From the NCBI GenBank assembly GCA_949741215.1, contig CATJLA010000189.1, positions 1-64,000 of the forward strand: 64,000 nt of DNA. The letters run 5' to 3'. Made by a program: the position numbers and the translations under genes. The stretch is from an uncultured Oscillospiraceae bacterium. GTDB lineage: Bacteria; Bacillota; Clostridia; Oscillospirales; Ruminococcaceae. Positions 30,412 to 40,720 of this stretch are shown piece after piece; within the stretch, counting starts at the first letter, position 1; each line of letters opens with the position of its first letter. The notes under the pieces are model-generated. The model was not told where the DNA came from, searched no databases, and worked only from the letters and a program-made list of their open reading frames with translations.

Positions 30412-31035
30412 TTGGCATTTCATACTTATGATGACCTGAACGATACCCATATCGATGTGCTTCGGGAGATTGGTAATATCGGGGCAGGTAATGCAGCTTC
30501 GGCTCTAGCGTCCATGCTGGTCACCCCAGTGGACATCAGCGTACCAGAAGTCAGTTTTCTGGACTATGGTGAGGTGGAAGAGCGGCTTGGCGGGCCGGAG
30601 CAGATGATCGTAGGCCTTCTGCTGTTCCTGGAGGGAGATGTAGAGGGCATGATTATGTTCCTGCTGCACCAGGATTTTGCCAATTCCCTGCTTACCTCCC
30701 TGCTGGGGCAGACTCTTCCGGAATCGGGTGAGTTTGACGAAATGAGCTATTCGGCAATCCAGGAGGTTGCCAACATTATGGCAGGTTCCTATGCCAACGC
30801 AATTTCTGATCTGACCGGGTTGTCCCTCAACATTACCGTACCCTCCATGTGCGTGGATATGGTGGGGGCCATCCTCAGTGTGCCGGCGGTGCATTTTGCT
30901 GACATTAGCGATAAAATCCTTTTCATTTCCGACGAATTTTCGGGACGGGACTTAAATGCCCCCAACCATGTATTGTTAATGCCTGATATGGTTTCCTTGG
31001 AAAAAATTATGACGAACCTGGGGATAGAACTATGA
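30412..31035 (+). CDS. cheC: CheY-P phosphatase CheC
   Basis: DVLREIGNIGAGNAASALASML and a second EVANIMAGSYANAISDLTG motif; TTG start. Confidence 0.93.
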   Translation: MAFHTYDDLNDTHIDVLREIGNIGAGNAASALASMLVTPVDISVPEVSFLDYGEVEERLGGPEQMIVGLLLFLEGDVEGMIMFLLHQDFANSLLTSLLGQTLPESGEFDEMSYSAIQEVANIMAGSYANAISDLTGLSLNITVPSMCVDMVGAILSVPAVHFADISDKILFISDEFSGRDLNAPNHVLLMPDMVSLEKIMTNLGIEL

Positions 31036-31517
31036 GTCAGCTTATCAAGGTTGGAATTTCTGACTTGAATGTTGCACGTGCGCCGGATACCTTGGTAACC
31101 TTCGCACTGGGGTCCTGTATCGGGATCTGCTTATATGATAATGTCACGAAGGTTGCAGGCCTTTCCCACATCATGCTTCCTACCAGTGGAGGGAAAGCGG
31201 ACGGACAGGCTTACCGTTATGCGGATACGGCAATTCCCATCCTGGTGCAGAAGATGCTGGCGATGGGAGCAAGTAAGGCAAGGATGAAGGCGAAGATTGC
31301 AGGGGGGGCCCAGATGTTTGGCTCTGCCACGTCAAACAGTGCAATCGGAAATATCGGAAAAAGAAACGTGGACGCGGTGCATCAGGCTTTGGCCCGGCAG
31401 GGCATCCAGATCATCGCGGAGGACACCGGCAAAAACTATGGCCGGACAGTTTATTTTTACGCAGATACCGGTATTATGCAGGTAAAAGCGGCGAATCGGG
31501 GCGAGTGGAATTTTTAA
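31032..31517 (+). CDS. cheD: Chemoreceptor glutamine deamidase CheD
   Basis: VTFALGSCIGICLYDNVTKVAGLSHIMLP...KAKIAGGAQMF; 4-bp overlap with cheC. Confidence 0.96.
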   Translation: MSQLIKVGISDLNVARAPDTLVTFALGSCIGICLYDNVTKVAGLSHIMLPTSGGKADGQAYRYADTAIPILVQKMLAMGASKARMKAKIAGGAQMFGSATSNSAIGNIGKRNVDAVHQALARQGIQIIAEDTGKNYGRTVYFYADTGIMQVKAANRGEWNF

Positions 31518-31658
31518 GACGTCCCGGAACAGGGTTTTTCATGAAAAAGACAAAGGGACGGTGCAAGGCTTATTCTTGTACTGTCTTTTTGTTTTGAGGG
31601 ACATGACAGCGCTTTGTGTTCAGGAGGCTTTATTTAGGACATACAGAGCGGAAAAACG

Positions 31659-31766
31659 TTTCGTCCACCTTTTTGCAAAGGTGGCGGGGGTTCAGGGGGC
31701 AAAGCCCCTTGGCGCTTTTCGTTTGCAGAGGGTTTATTCAGGAGGATGGGCTCCCTCCCATCCTCC
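31659..31766. repeat. Multi-hairpin intergenic element
   Basis: Stems CCACCTTTTTGCAAAGGTGG, GGGGGCAAAGCCCC, GGAGGATGGG-CTCCCT-CCCATCCTCC, with GTTTCGTCC at the left end. Confidence 0.5.
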
Positions 31767-31821
31767 ATATGTTGGAATAAGATTGCAGAATAACAAAAAA
31801 CTGGAATCTGGAGGAACTGCG

Positions 31822-32328
31822 GTGAAAGAAATATCTCTGTGCGTTATGACAAAAGGCATTTGCCACCAATTATATAAGGGTTGGGAGAATGATCCGGATA
31901 TATACATGGATATGAATCTGTTCAAAACCTATCAATATGATGAAAATGCGGTGAACAGGTATTTTGAAGCAAAGCAAAACCCATCCCGTGTTCTGCTGGC
32001 AATTATGAAGGACAATGTACCGATTGGAGAGCTTCAACTGAAACAGATAGACTGGGAGAGCAAGGAGTGTACATTAAGTATCCATATGCAGAATGATACG
32101 GTAAAAGGGCATGGATACGGAACCTGTGCAGAACGTCTGGCCTTGCAATACGCTTTTGATGTTTTGGGAATGGCCGCAGTAAATGCTGATACAATAGAGA
32201 AAAACAAACGAAGCCAGCACGTGCTTGAAAAGGTTGGATTCCGATATATTAAGGAGGAAAACGGTTTTCGATATTACCGGTATGAGCGGCAGCTTTCGGA
32301 CTTGAAAGGACGTCCCTGCAAAAAATAG
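31822..32328 (+). CDS. GNAT family N-acetyltransferase
   Basis: VKGHGYGTCAERLALQYAFDVLGMAAVNADTIEKNKRSQHVLEKVGFRY; GTG 31822 after GGAGG. Confidence 0.88.
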   Translation: MKEISLCVMTKGICHQLYKGWENDPDIYMDMNLFKTYQYDENAVNRYFEAKQNPSRVLLAIMKDNVPIGELQLKQIDWESKECTLSIHMQNDTVKGHGYGTCAERLALQYAFDVLGMAAVNADTIEKNKRSQHVLEKVGFRYIKEENGFRYYRYERQLSDLKGRPCKK

Positions 32329-32565
32329 ACAACTGCCAACATATTTTGTGGCAAAAAAGCGGAATGACAGAATATATAAAGGAATTTTGTTTTTCCGCCG
32401 GTATTTCGACAAAGCATCCCCACGCTGTATCAGGCTTTGGAGAGCAGCGGCCCAACGACGTCCCAAAAGAAAAGGAGTGTGGGGGCAAATTTTTCCTTGC
32501 CTTTCCGGCAAATTTATAGTTTAATAGAAGGGTACAAAAGTTTGCGCCGATACGCTGGGGAGGGT

Positions 32566-33090
32566 TTGAATACGAAACAGCTGAATATTGTTTTGGTGGA
32601 GCCGCAGATTCCCCAAAACACCGGGAATATTGCCAGAACCTGCGCCGCTACTGGAGCAAGGCTGCATCTGGTGGGGCCGCTGGGCTTTCAAATTGATGAT
32701 AAAAAGCTGAAAAGGGCGGGCCTGGATTACTGGCACCTTTTGGACATTACCTGTTATGAAGGCTGGCAGCATTTTTGGGAACAAAACCGGCAGTATCAGG
32801 AGCAGTTTTTTTATTTTACGACCAAGGGAAGAAGCCTTTATAGCGGGGAGCATTACCCCGGCCTAGAGCAGGTATACCTGCTGTTTGGCAGAGAGGACAA
32901 GGGTTTGCCGGAGGAGCTGCTGTATGCCCATCCAGAGCGCTGTGTCCGCCTGCCCATGATTGAGGGGGCACGAAGCCTGAACCTCTCTAACACTGTGGCA
33001 ATCGGTGCGTACGAGGTGCTGCGGCAGTGGGAGTTCCCCACCTTGCAAAGAAAAGGCAGTTTAACCAAATTTAACTGGGAGGATGCGTAA
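32566..33090 (+). CDS. trmL: tRNA (cytidine(34)-2'-O)-methyltransferase TrmL
   Basis: LNIVLVEPQIPQNTGNIARTCAATGARLHLVGPLGF ... LPMIEGARSLNLSNTVAIGAYEVLRQ (SPOUT). Confidence 0.95.
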   Translation: MNTKQLNIVLVEPQIPQNTGNIARTCAATGARLHLVGPLGFQIDDKKLKRAGLDYWHLLDITCYEGWQHFWEQNRQYQEQFFYFTTKGRSLYSGEHYPGLEQVYLLFGREDKGLPEELLYAHPERCVRLPMIEGARSLNLSNTVAIGAYEVLRQWEFPTLQRKGSLTKFNWEDA

Positions 33091-33092
33091 CT

Positions 33093-33971
33093 GTGGAAAA
33101 AATTAAAATCATTACCGATTCGGCCTGTGATATACCCTTTGAAGACGAAAAAAAGTATCAAAATTTGAAAATTTTCCGAATCCCCATTACAGTGGACGGC
33201 AAAAGCTGCTATGAGCGGGAGGATTTCGGCTTTGAAGATTTCTACAGGATTCTTAACGAGGCGAAGGAAATTCCCGCAACCAGCTTTGTTTCTCACCTGC
33301 AGTTTGCCGAAAGCTACCTGGAGGCGGTAAAAGAGGGCTACGACAGTATCATTGTGGTAACCATCAACAGCAAGGGTTCCGGGATGTATAACTCCGCCAA
33401 TATGGCAAAGGATCTGTTCTATGAGGAAAACCCGCAGTATAAAAATGTGCAGATCAACGTAGTGGATTCCCTTAGTTATACCATTGCCTACGGCCACGCT
33501 GTTTTAACCGCTTTGGAGAAGATAGAGGCCGGCGCTCAAACCCGGGAGATTTTAGGCTATCTGGAGGACTATTTCAGCTCAGTTGAGATTTATTTTGCCC
33601 CTTATACCCTAAAGTTTGCCAAAAAGTCCGGCAGAATTAACTGTGCTGCCGCTTTTGTGGGGGAGGTGCTTGGCCTGCGCCCAATTATCAGCATTATCGA
33701 CGGGGAAATGAAGATTGTGGAAAAGGTTCGGGGTGACCAGAACGTGCCTGCTGCCCTGATCAAATGGTTTACCCAGCGCAGCAAGCAGGAGGGTCAGCCT
33801 TACCTGCTGCTGAACGGCGAGAGCAAGGAGCACGGCGCCGCTTTCCAAAAATTGGCGGTCAAGCAGCTGGGCTACAGCCCTGTGGGAATGTACCAGATCG
33901 GGGCTTGTATTTCCATCAATGCCGGGCCGGATGTAAACGCCATTGTAGTAATGGGCGAAAAACGCCGGTAA
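33093..33971 (+). CDS. DegV family protein
   Basis: IKIITDSACDIPFE ... ATSFVSHLQFAESYLEAVKEGYDSIIVVTINSKGSGMYNSA. Confidence 0.94.
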   Translation: MEKIKIITDSACDIPFEDEKKYQNLKIFRIPITVDGKSCYEREDFGFEDFYRILNEAKEIPATSFVSHLQFAESYLEAVKEGYDSIIVVTINSKGSGMYNSANMAKDLFYEENPQYKNVQINVVDSLSYTIAYGHAVLTALEKIEAGAQTREILGYLEDYFSSVEIYFAPYTLKFAKKSGRINCAAAFVGEVLGLRPIISIIDGEMKIVEKVRGDQNVPAALIKWFTQRSKQEGQPYLLLNGESKEHGAAFQKLAVKQLGYSPVGMYQIGACISINAGPDVNAIVVMGEKRR

Positions 33972-34188
33972 CCCCATTTGCCTTTGGGACGTCGCGCATC
34001 GCTGCATTCCTGGGCATTGCCTGAAGGCCTGCCGGTAGCAGAGGCTTTACGACGTCCCATGAAAAAGCTTTACATTTTGTTTTTTAGAGGAACAATAAAA
34101 CAGAATGTATAGCTTTTTCGATGCAAAGGGTAGGAGAAATTGGTAGTTTGCACAAATATAGTACTGCGATTTATGGCAAAATCTATAG

Positions 34189-34217
34189 TTGGAAATCTGT
34201 GGCTTTTATGCTATAAT
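34189..34217 (+). promoter_or_regulatory. Sigma-A-type promoter for sortase gene
   Basis: TTGGAA-N17-TATAAT. Confidence 0.75.
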
Positions 34218-34302
34218 ATACACGTTATTGGGGTTTTAGGCCCTTTTTGGTGTATCCTTTTGAGTGGAAGCAATGAGAAAAATCATTTGGAGGGGAAGTC
34301 AA

Positions 34303-35352
34303 ATGAGCAGTAAGCAGAAGTCCGGTTTGTTTAGAAGGCTGATTGCGGCAGTACTGGCAACAGCAGCCGTCAGCTCTATGTTTGTAAGTGCCCAGGCTTT
34401 GTATATTCCTACAGATGAGGAGCGGGAGCAGAGGGAAAAGGATCGTCTGGAATGGAGCGATTGGAACGAGGATGAAGACGAGGACGATGAGGAAGAATCC
34501 GACACTCGTACCGGTACTACTATTCGGATTAACGGCGGCACCAGCAGCTCCAGTTCCAGCAAGAGCAGCAGTTCCAGCAGATCGGGTGAGATTATCATAA
34601 TTGGTGGCAGCAAGGATAATAGCTCCAGCTATACTACACCAGCCGGCACAGTGTCCAGAATCAGTTCCATTCAGGCTTGGAAAAAAACCAACTCGGATGT
34701 TACTGCGTGGATTCGAATTCCCGGTACTAACATTGACTACGCAGTGGTAAAAAGCCCGAAAAATGATAATGACTACTATACCCAAAAGGGCTACGATAAG
34801 AAATACAGCTATAATGGTGTAATCTGGGGTGACTGCCGGAATAAATACGGCAAGTCCACTCAAATTTCCAAAAACATGGTGTTGTATGGGCACAACTGGA
34901 CGAATCCCTGGGCCAAGGCTTATGTCAACCGGGATACAGACGTGATGTTTGCCCAGCTGATTGCCTTTAAAAACCTGGATTTTGCCAAAAATAACCAGTA
35001 TCTCTATTATTCCACGGAGGAGCAGGATCTGGTGTATCAGGTATTCGCTGTGTTTGTCTGTGAGCAGGAGCTGGACTACTATACCCCCAATCCTGGCACC
35101 AAGGCTTACCAAACCCTGTTGGACGAAGCCAAAAAGCGCAGTCTTCATAACTATGATGTTGAGGTTACCACTAACGATAAAATCCTGACCCTTTCCACCT
35201 GCACGGACGCTTACCGGACCGCCAGCGGCGCCAACCGCAGTGACGACCGGTTTGTGGTAATGGCAAAGCTGGTATCTGGCGACGAAGCCAAAAAAACTGT
35301 AACCGTTACCAAGAATCCTAACCCCAAGGCCCCGCAGTTCAAAACCAAGTAG
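34303..35352 (+). CDS. Class B sortase with Ser-rich N-terminal linker
   Basis: Catalytic elements LYGHNW, LSTCTDA, DDRFVVMAKL; signal/anchor followed by SSSSSSKSSSSSRSG. Confidence 0.92.
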   Translation: MSSKQKSGLFRRLIAAVLATAAVSSMFVSAQALYIPTDEEREQREKDRLEWSDWNEDEDEDDEEESDTRTGTTIRINGGTSSSSSSKSSSSSRSGEIIIIGGSKDNSSSYTTPAGTVSRISSIQAWKKTNSDVTAWIRIPGTNIDYAVVKSPKNDNDYYTQKGYDKKYSYNGVIWGDCRNKYGKSTQISKNMVLYGHNWTNPWAKAYVNRDTDVMFAQLIAFKNLDFAKNNQYLYYSTEEQDLVYQVFAVFVCEQELDYYTPNPGTKAYQTLLDEAKKRSLHNYDVEVTTNDKILTLSTCTDAYRTASGANRSDDRFVVMAKLVSGDEAKKTVTVTKNPNPKAPQFKTK

Positions 35353-35362
35353 TAAAAAATTA

Positions 35363-35412
35363 CCCGCAGCAGTTTCGTCCTTTTAGGGGACGTGACAGCT
35401 GCGGGATTTTTT
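35363..35412 (+). terminator. Rho-independent terminator after sortase; loop holds inverted motif pair
   Basis: CCCGCAGC AGTTTCGTCC TTTTA GGGGACGTGACA GCTGCGGG ATTTTTTT. Confidence 0.88.
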
Positions 35413-35536
35413 TGCGCATTTTTCCAAAGCCACCCAGGCAGGCGGGCCTTTTTATAAGCGCTTGCACAGCGGGCAGCAGCTTCGTCCCTGAAAAAAGTAA
35501 AGTTTGTGAAACCTTTGTGAACAAATAAAATTCCTA

Positions 35537-35565
35537 TTGACAAACGGAAAAAACTGTGATAAATT
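35537..35565 (+). promoter_or_regulatory. Sigma-A promoter of the hrcA operon
   Basis: TTGACA-N17-TAAATT immediately upstream of CIRCE. Confidence 0.7.
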
Positions 35566-35569
35566 AAGT

Positions 35570-35596
35570 TTAGCACTTAATCAATGAGAGTGCTAA
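35570..35596 (+). promoter_or_regulatory. CIRCE operator (HrcA binding site)
   Basis: TTAGCACTT-N9-GAGTGCTAA; one mismatch to TTAGCACTC-N9-GAGTGCTAA. Confidence 0.96.
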
Positions 35597-35666
35597 ACTT
35601 ATAAAACCAGGCATCTGAAAAGCAAACAGCGCCCTGGCAAAAGGGGAAAGATGAAGGAGAAAACCC

Positions 35667-36707
35667 ATGAAACTGGATGAGAGAAAGCTGAAGATTTTGG
35701 ACGCTATCGTCCGCATCTATACGGTAAACGGGGAGCCTGTGGGCTCTAAGGTACTCTCGGAGCAGCTGAATATTGGGGTTTCGCCTGCCACTATCCGCAA
35801 CGACATGGCGGTGCTGTTTGAGATGGGTCTGCTGGAGCAGCCTCACACCTCTGCCGGCAGAATCCCTTCTCATCTGGGGTACCGGATTTATATTGACAGC
35901 CTGATGCAGCCTGTACCCCTGACCCAGCGGGAAAAAAATGAGATTGAGGCTATGTTCAATGTCCGTAATCCGGACCCGGAACAGCTGCTGAAATCCTCCG
36001 CCCAGGTTTTGGCTGAATACACAGGCTGTGCCGCTGTGATTTCTACCCTGACGCCCCGTCAGGTGGTGGTCAATCGGATTGCGGTAATCCCTGCAGGGGA
36101 GCGCACAGCGGCCATTTTGCTGATTGCCTCCAACGGCATGATCAAAACGAAGGTTTGCCGGGTGGATTTCCAGGTAACCCCTCAAATTGCGGAGTTTTTT
36201 AACCAGTATGCCAACGGCAGGCTGGGCGGTATTTCACTGAATGAGATTACCTCCCAGTATTTAAGCGCGGTGGCTATCCCGCTGGGGGATTATTCCCAGA
36301 TTTTTACTCCGGTGCTTTCGGCAATTTATGAGCTTTGCCGGGAGATCAACGAGGGCCAGTTTTATGTGGAGGGCTTTACTAATCTGCTCTCCTACCGGGA
36401 ATTCTCTCCGGTGGCCTACGAGTTGCTTACCTTCCTGCAGAACAGGGAGGAGCTAACCCGAATGATTCTGCGGGGAAATACCAAAACTACCCTGACGATC
36501 GGCAGGGAAAACACCCGAGAGGAGCTTACAGGCTCTGCTGTGGCAGTAACCAGGTACGCTATTGGCACTCGGGGCGGCGGGGCGGTAATGCTGGTAGGGC
36601 CAGTAAGGCTTAATTATCCCAGGCTGATCCCTCACATGGAATATTTTGCTGATACCCTGGGAAAGCTTCTGGCAGAAACCTTCGGTCGGTTTGATACCAT
36701 AAGCTGA
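35667..36707 (+). CDS. hrcA: Heat-inducible transcription repressor HrcA
   Basis: LDERKLKILDAIVRIYTVNGEPVGSKVLSEQLNIGVSPATIRNDMAVL...LLEQPHTSAGRIPSHLGYRIYID. Confidence 0.98.
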   Translation: MKLDERKLKILDAIVRIYTVNGEPVGSKVLSEQLNIGVSPATIRNDMAVLFEMGLLEQPHTSAGRIPSHLGYRIYIDSLMQPVPLTQREKNEIEAMFNVRNPDPEQLLKSSAQVLAEYTGCAAVISTLTPRQVVVNRIAVIPAGERTAAILLIASNGMIKTKVCRVDFQVTPQIAEFFNQYANGRLGGISLNEITSQYLSAVAIPLGDYSQIFTPVLSAIYELCREINEGQFYVEGFTNLLSYREFSPVAYELLTFLQNREELTRMILRGNTKTTLTIGRENTREELTGSAVAVTRYAIGTRGGGAVMLVGPVRLNYPRLIPHMEYFADTLGKLLAETFGRFDTIS

Positions 36708-36770
36708 AAGCCGGCGGCAGATACAACAAATGCTTTGCGCATGTTGCGCTTGATGAAAGGGGATTTGAAG

Positions 36771-37373
36771 GTGCCCAACCAAGAGGATGAGAAGAAAACC
36801 GGGTGGGACGTCCCGGAAGAGATGGAGCAGGAGGCAACGCCTGAGGCGGAAATGCCTGTCGATTCCACCGAGCCGGCGGCTGACCCGGCAGAGGTTCAGA
36901 CAGAACCGCAGCCGAAGGAAGAGCCAAAGGAACCGGATGAGCTGACACGTCTGAAAGAGGAAAACGCGGCCCTTACCGACAGGCTGCTGCGTACCATGGC
37001 GGAGTATGATAACTTCCGCAAGAGGTCTCAGAAGGAAAAGGACGCTATCTACCCCGGCGCTGTAGCGGATACTGTAGCCAAGCTGCTGCCGGTGTGCGAT
37101 AACATTGAGCGGGCACTGGCTTGTGAAACCCAGGATCTGGAGTTCCGCAAAGGGGTGGAGATGATTTACAGTTCTTTCCAGGAGATTATGGGTAAGCTGG
37201 AGGTAGTTTCCTTTGGAGAAGCGGGGGAGGAGTTTGACCCTGCCCTCCACAATGCGGTGATGCATTTGGAGGATGATACCGTAGCGGATAACACCATTAC
37301 CCAGGTGTTCCAGAAGGGCTATAAAATCGGGGACAGGGTGCTCCGGTTTGCAATGGTTCAGGTAGCAAATTAG
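36771..37373 (+). CDS. grpE: Nucleotide exchange factor GrpE
   Basis: LLRTMAEYDNFRKRSQKEKDAIYPGAVADTVAKLLPVCDNIERAL; GTG start chosen after GAAAGGGGA. Confidence 0.96.
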   Translation: MPNQEDEKKTGWDVPEEMEQEATPEAEMPVDSTEPAADPAEVQTEPQPKEEPKEPDELTRLKEENAALTDRLLRTMAEYDNFRKRSQKEKDAIYPGAVADTVAKLLPVCDNIERALACETQDLEFRKGVEMIYSSFQEIMGKLEVVSFGEAGEEFDPALHNAVMHLEDDTVADNTITQVFQKGYKIGDRVLRFAMVQVAN

Positions 37374-37448
37374 CCGCAGGCAGCCTGCCTGTATTCCGGT
37401 TGATTTTCAATAAATTTACAGTACAAAAGGATATGGAGGAATAGAATT

Positions 37449-39272
37449 ATGGGAAAGATCATCGGCATTGACCTTGGTACAACAAACTCCTGTGTTTCTG
37501 TAATGGAGGGCGGAGAGGCTGTGGTAGTAGCTAACGCAGAGGGTGCGAGAACTACCCCTTCTGTCGTTGCTTTTTCCAAGACAGGAGAGCGTATGGTGGG
37601 CCAGGTAGCAAAGCGCCAGGCTATTACCAACCCGGAGCGGACTGTAAGCTCCATTAAGCGCCATATGGGCAGCGATTATAAGGTTTCTATTGACAGCAAG
37701 GGCTATACCCCTCAGGAAATTTCTGCAATGATCCTGCAGAAGCTGAAGGTGGATGCCGAGGCTTACCTGGGTGAAAAGGTAAGTGAGGCGGTTATCACGG
37801 TGCCCGCTTACTTTACCGACGCACAGCGTCAGGCTACCAAGGACGCAGGCAGAATCGCCGGCCTGGATGTAAAGCGTATTATCAACGAGCCCACCGCTGC
37901 TGCTTTGGCTTACGGCGTGGACAAAGAGCAGGACCAAAAGATTATGGTGTACGACCTGGGCGGCGGCACCTTTGACGTTTCTATCATTGAAATGGGCGAC
38001 GGTGTGCAGGAGGTTCTTGCAACCGCCGGCAACAACCGCTTGGGCGGAGACGATTTTGACGAGCGGGTAATCAACTACCTGGCCTCTGAGTTCCAGAAGG
38101 ACAGCGGGATTGACCTGCGGAATGATAAAATGGCGATGCAGCGGCTGAAGGAAGCGGCTGAGAAGGCGAAGATCGAGCTTTCCGGCGTAACCACTGCCAA
38201 CGTAAACCTGCCCTTTATCACTGCGGATGCTACAGGCCCCAAGCATCTGGACGTCACCCTGACCAGAGCTAAGTTCAACGAGTTGACTGCCGATTTGGTA
38301 GAGGCTACTATGGGCCCGGTTCGTCAGGCATTGAACGACTCCGGACTGAAAGCCACTGACTTGGATAAAATCCTGCTGGTAGGTGGTTCCTCCCGTATTC
38401 CTGCCGTGCAGGACGCTGTAAAGGGAATTACCGGCAAGGATCCCTTCAAGGGCATCAACCCGGACGAATGTGTCGCCATTGGTGCGGCGCTTCAGGGCGG
38501 CGTGCTGGGCGGTGATGTCAAAGGTATCCTGTTGCTGGATGTAACCCCCCTCTCCCTTGGTCTGGAGACCTTGGGCGGCGTGTTCACCAAGCTGATTGAC
38601 CGGAATACCACCATCCCCACCAAAAAGTCTCAGGTGTTCTCCACCGCTGCTGACGGCCAGACTTCCGTTGAGGTTCATGTTCTTCAGGGCGAGCGTGAAA
38701 TGGCAAGAGACAACAAAACCCTGGGCATGTTCCATCTGGACGGCATCCCCGCTGCTCCCAGAGGAGTACCGCAGATTGAAGTAACCTTTGATATCGACGC
38801 CAATGGTATTGTAAACGTATCCGCCAAGGATATCGGTACCGGTAAGGAGCAGCATATCACCATCACCTCCTCCAGCAATATGTCCAAGGATGATATTGAG
38901 AAGGCCGTGAAGGAAGCCGAGCAGTTTGCGGAGGAAGACAAAAAGCGCCGGGAGGAAATTGACACTCGCAACGGCGCCGACCAGATGGTATACCAGTGTG
39001 AAAAAACCATCAAGGATCTGGGCGATAAGCTTTCCGGCGATGAAAAGTCTGACCTGGAAGCGAAGATCAACGACCTGAAGGAAGCCTTGAAGGGTACTGA
39101 TATGGACGCCATCAAGTCAAAGCAGGAGGCCCTGCAGAACAAGCTGTATGAGGTTTCTGCCAAGGTATACCAGCAGGCAGCCCCCCAGGGTGAGGATGCG
39201 CCTCAGGATACCGGAGCCCCCAAAGAGGACTATGTGGATGCTGACTTCCGGGAAGCTGAGGACGACAAGTAA
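37449..39272 (+). CDS. dnaK: Molecular chaperone DnaK
   Basis: [42 protein letters not shown]. Confidence 0.99.
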   Translation: MGKIIGIDLGTTNSCVSVMEGGEAVVVANAEGARTTPSVVAFSKTGERMVGQVAKRQAITNPERTVSSIKRHMGSDYKVSIDSKGYTPQEISAMILQKLKVDAEAYLGEKVSEAVITVPAYFTDAQRQATKDAGRIAGLDVKRIINEPTAAALAYGVDKEQDQKIMVYDLGGGTFDVSIIEMGDGVQEVLATAGNNRLGGDDFDERVINYLASEFQKDSGIDLRNDKMAMQRLKEAAEKAKIELSGVTTANVNLPFITADATGPKHLDVTLTRAKFNELTADLVEATMGPVRQALNDSGLKATDLDKILLVGGSSRIPAVQDAVKGITGKDPFKGINPDECVAIGAALQGGVLGGDVKGILLLDVTPLSLGLETLGGVFTKLIDRNTTIPTKKSQVFSTAADGQTSVEVHVLQGEREMARDNKTLGMFHLDGIPAAPRGVPQIEVTFDIDANGIVNVSAKDIGTGKEQHITITSSSNMSKDDIEKAVKEAEQFAEEDKKRREEIDTRNGADQMVYQCEKTIKDLGDKLSGDEKSDLEAKINDLKEALKGTDMDAIKSKQEALQNKLYEVSAKVYQQAAPQGEDAPQDTGAPKEDYVDADFREAEDDK

Positions 39273-39364
39273 AACCAGCCAGTATATTTTAACGGGGGAA
39301 TCCCTGCGAGTTCCGCAAGGGTTCCCCTTCCGGTGTTTTTCATTCCTATAAGGCACATAAGCGC

Positions 39365-39398
39365 TTTTTGGGACGTAAGCGGGCAGTTTCGTCCTGAA
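39365..39398. repeat. Inverted motif pair between dnaK and dnaJ
   Basis: TTTTTGGGACGTAAGC GG GCAGTTTCGTCCTGAA. Confidence 0.75.
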
Positions 39399-39430
39399 TG
39401 CTTACAACGAAGCTTGAGAGGGTTGGTTTT

Positions 39431-40591
39431 ATGGCAGAAAAAAGAGATTATTACGAGGTTCTTGGGGTAGCCAAGGGCTGTTCGGACGATGAGCTGAAAA
39501 AAGCGTACCGGAAGCTGGCAAAGCAGTATCACCCTGACTTAAACCCCAACGACCAAAACGCGGCGGAGAAGTTTAAGGAGGTCAACGAGGCTTACGAGGT
39601 ACTTTCCGACAGTCAAAAGCGCGTCCGGTACGATCAGTTCGGCCATGCGGGAGTAGATCCTTCCTATAATGCAGGGGGGGGCGGCGCCTACGGAGGCGGC
39701 TTCGGGTTTGATGTTGGGGATATCGGAGATATTTTTGAGAACTTTTTTGGCGGCGGAGGGTTTGGCACCCGTACCCGTAATCCCAACGGGCCGATTCGGG
39801 GCAACCATGTTTCGGTGCAGATTCCTCTTTCCTTTATGGAAGCGGCCAAGGGCTGTAAAAAGGAGATTTCTATCCAGCGGCTGGAACGGTGCGAGCACTG
39901 TAAGGGCACCGGCGCGGCAGAGGGTACCCAGCCCGAAACCTGCTCTGTTTGTAACGGAACCGGCCAGGTACGGGTGCAGCAGCGTACTCCCTTTGGTGTG
40001 GTGCAAAGCAGCCGTGCCTGTGACCGATGCGGCGGCAAGGGCAAGGTAATTAAGGAGCCCTGTACCGCCTGCCGGGGTATGGGCCGGGTGCGGCGTACCC
40101 AAACGATTTCGGTTTCTATCCCAGCCGGCATTGACGACGGCCAGACCTTTGTTATGTCCGGCCAAGGGGATCACGGTGTGAACGGCGGCCCTGCAGGGGA
40201 CCTGAATGTTACTGCATCCGTCCGCCCGGACCCGATTTTTGAGCGGGACGGCTTCGACGTCTGGTGCGAGGTGCCAATCACCTTCACCCAGGCAGTGCTG
40301 GGGGATTCAGTCACCGTGCCTACGATTGACGGCAAGGTTACCTACGACGTGCCGGAGGGAACACAGCCCGGCACCACCTTCCGGCTGCGGAACAAGGGCA
40401 TCAGCTACGTCAATGGACGAGGGCGAGGGGATCAGTATGTTCGGGTTTCTATTGAGGTGCCCCGCAACCTGAGCAACAAGCAAAAGGAGGCCCTCAAACA
40501 GTTTGAGAACCTCTCCTCCGATAAAAATTATGAAAAGCGGAAAAACTTTTTTGATAAGCTAAAAGACTTTATGAACAATAAGGAGGGCTGA
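39431..40591 (+). CDS. dnaJ: Molecular chaperone DnaJ
   Basis: J-domain with HPD and four CxxCxGxG zinc motifs. Confidence 0.99.
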   Translation: MAEKRDYYEVLGVAKGCSDDELKKAYRKLAKQYHPDLNPNDQNAAEKFKEVNEAYEVLSDSQKRVRYDQFGHAGVDPSYNAGGGGAYGGGFGFDVGDIGDIFENFFGGGGFGTRTRNPNGPIRGNHVSVQIPLSFMEAAKGCKKEISIQRLERCEHCKGTGAAEGTQPETCSVCNGTGQVRVQQRTPFGVVQSSRACDRCGGKGKVIKEPCTACRGMGRVRRTQTISVSIPAGIDDGQTFVMSGQGDHGVNGGPAGDLNVTASVRPDPIFERDGFDVWCEVPITFTQAVLGDSVTVPTIDGKVTYDVPEGTQPGTTFRLRNKGISYVNGRGRGDQYVRVSIEVPRNLSNKQKEALKQFENLSSDKNYEKRKNFFDKLKDFMNNKEG

Positions 40592-40602
40592 GCCCTTCCC
40601 AA

Positions 40603-40657
40603 AAAAGCATCTGCCCCCGCCGGCGTTTTTAGGACGTAAGCGGGGGCAGATGCTTTT
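40603..40657. terminator. Strong terminator after dnaJ; dispersed motif in the loop
   Basis: Perfect 18-bp inverted repeat AAAAGCATCTGCCCCCGC / GCGGGGGCAGATGCTTTT, loop CGGCGTTTTTAGGACGTAA. Confidence 0.93.
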
Positions 40658-40666
40658 GCGCCCAAA

Positions 40667-40720
40667 TAAACGCCAAACAGCCTGCCGGTGTTCTCTTCCC
40701 GGCAGGCTGTTCGGCGTTTT
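40667..40720. terminator. Second tandem hairpin/terminator
   Basis: AAACGCCAAACAGCCTGCCGG ... CCGGCAGGCTGTTCGGCGTTTT. Confidence 0.8.

Noticed and set aside
31073-31088. TGTTGCACGTGCGCCG in cheD as a third parS
   Set aside because: Only the left half matches the consensus; it is coding sequence.
37416-38855. 479-aa ORF antisense to dnaK
   Set aside because: Shadow ORF created by codon bias of dnaK; low-complexity, no RBS or family resemblance, and the + strand DnaK is certain.
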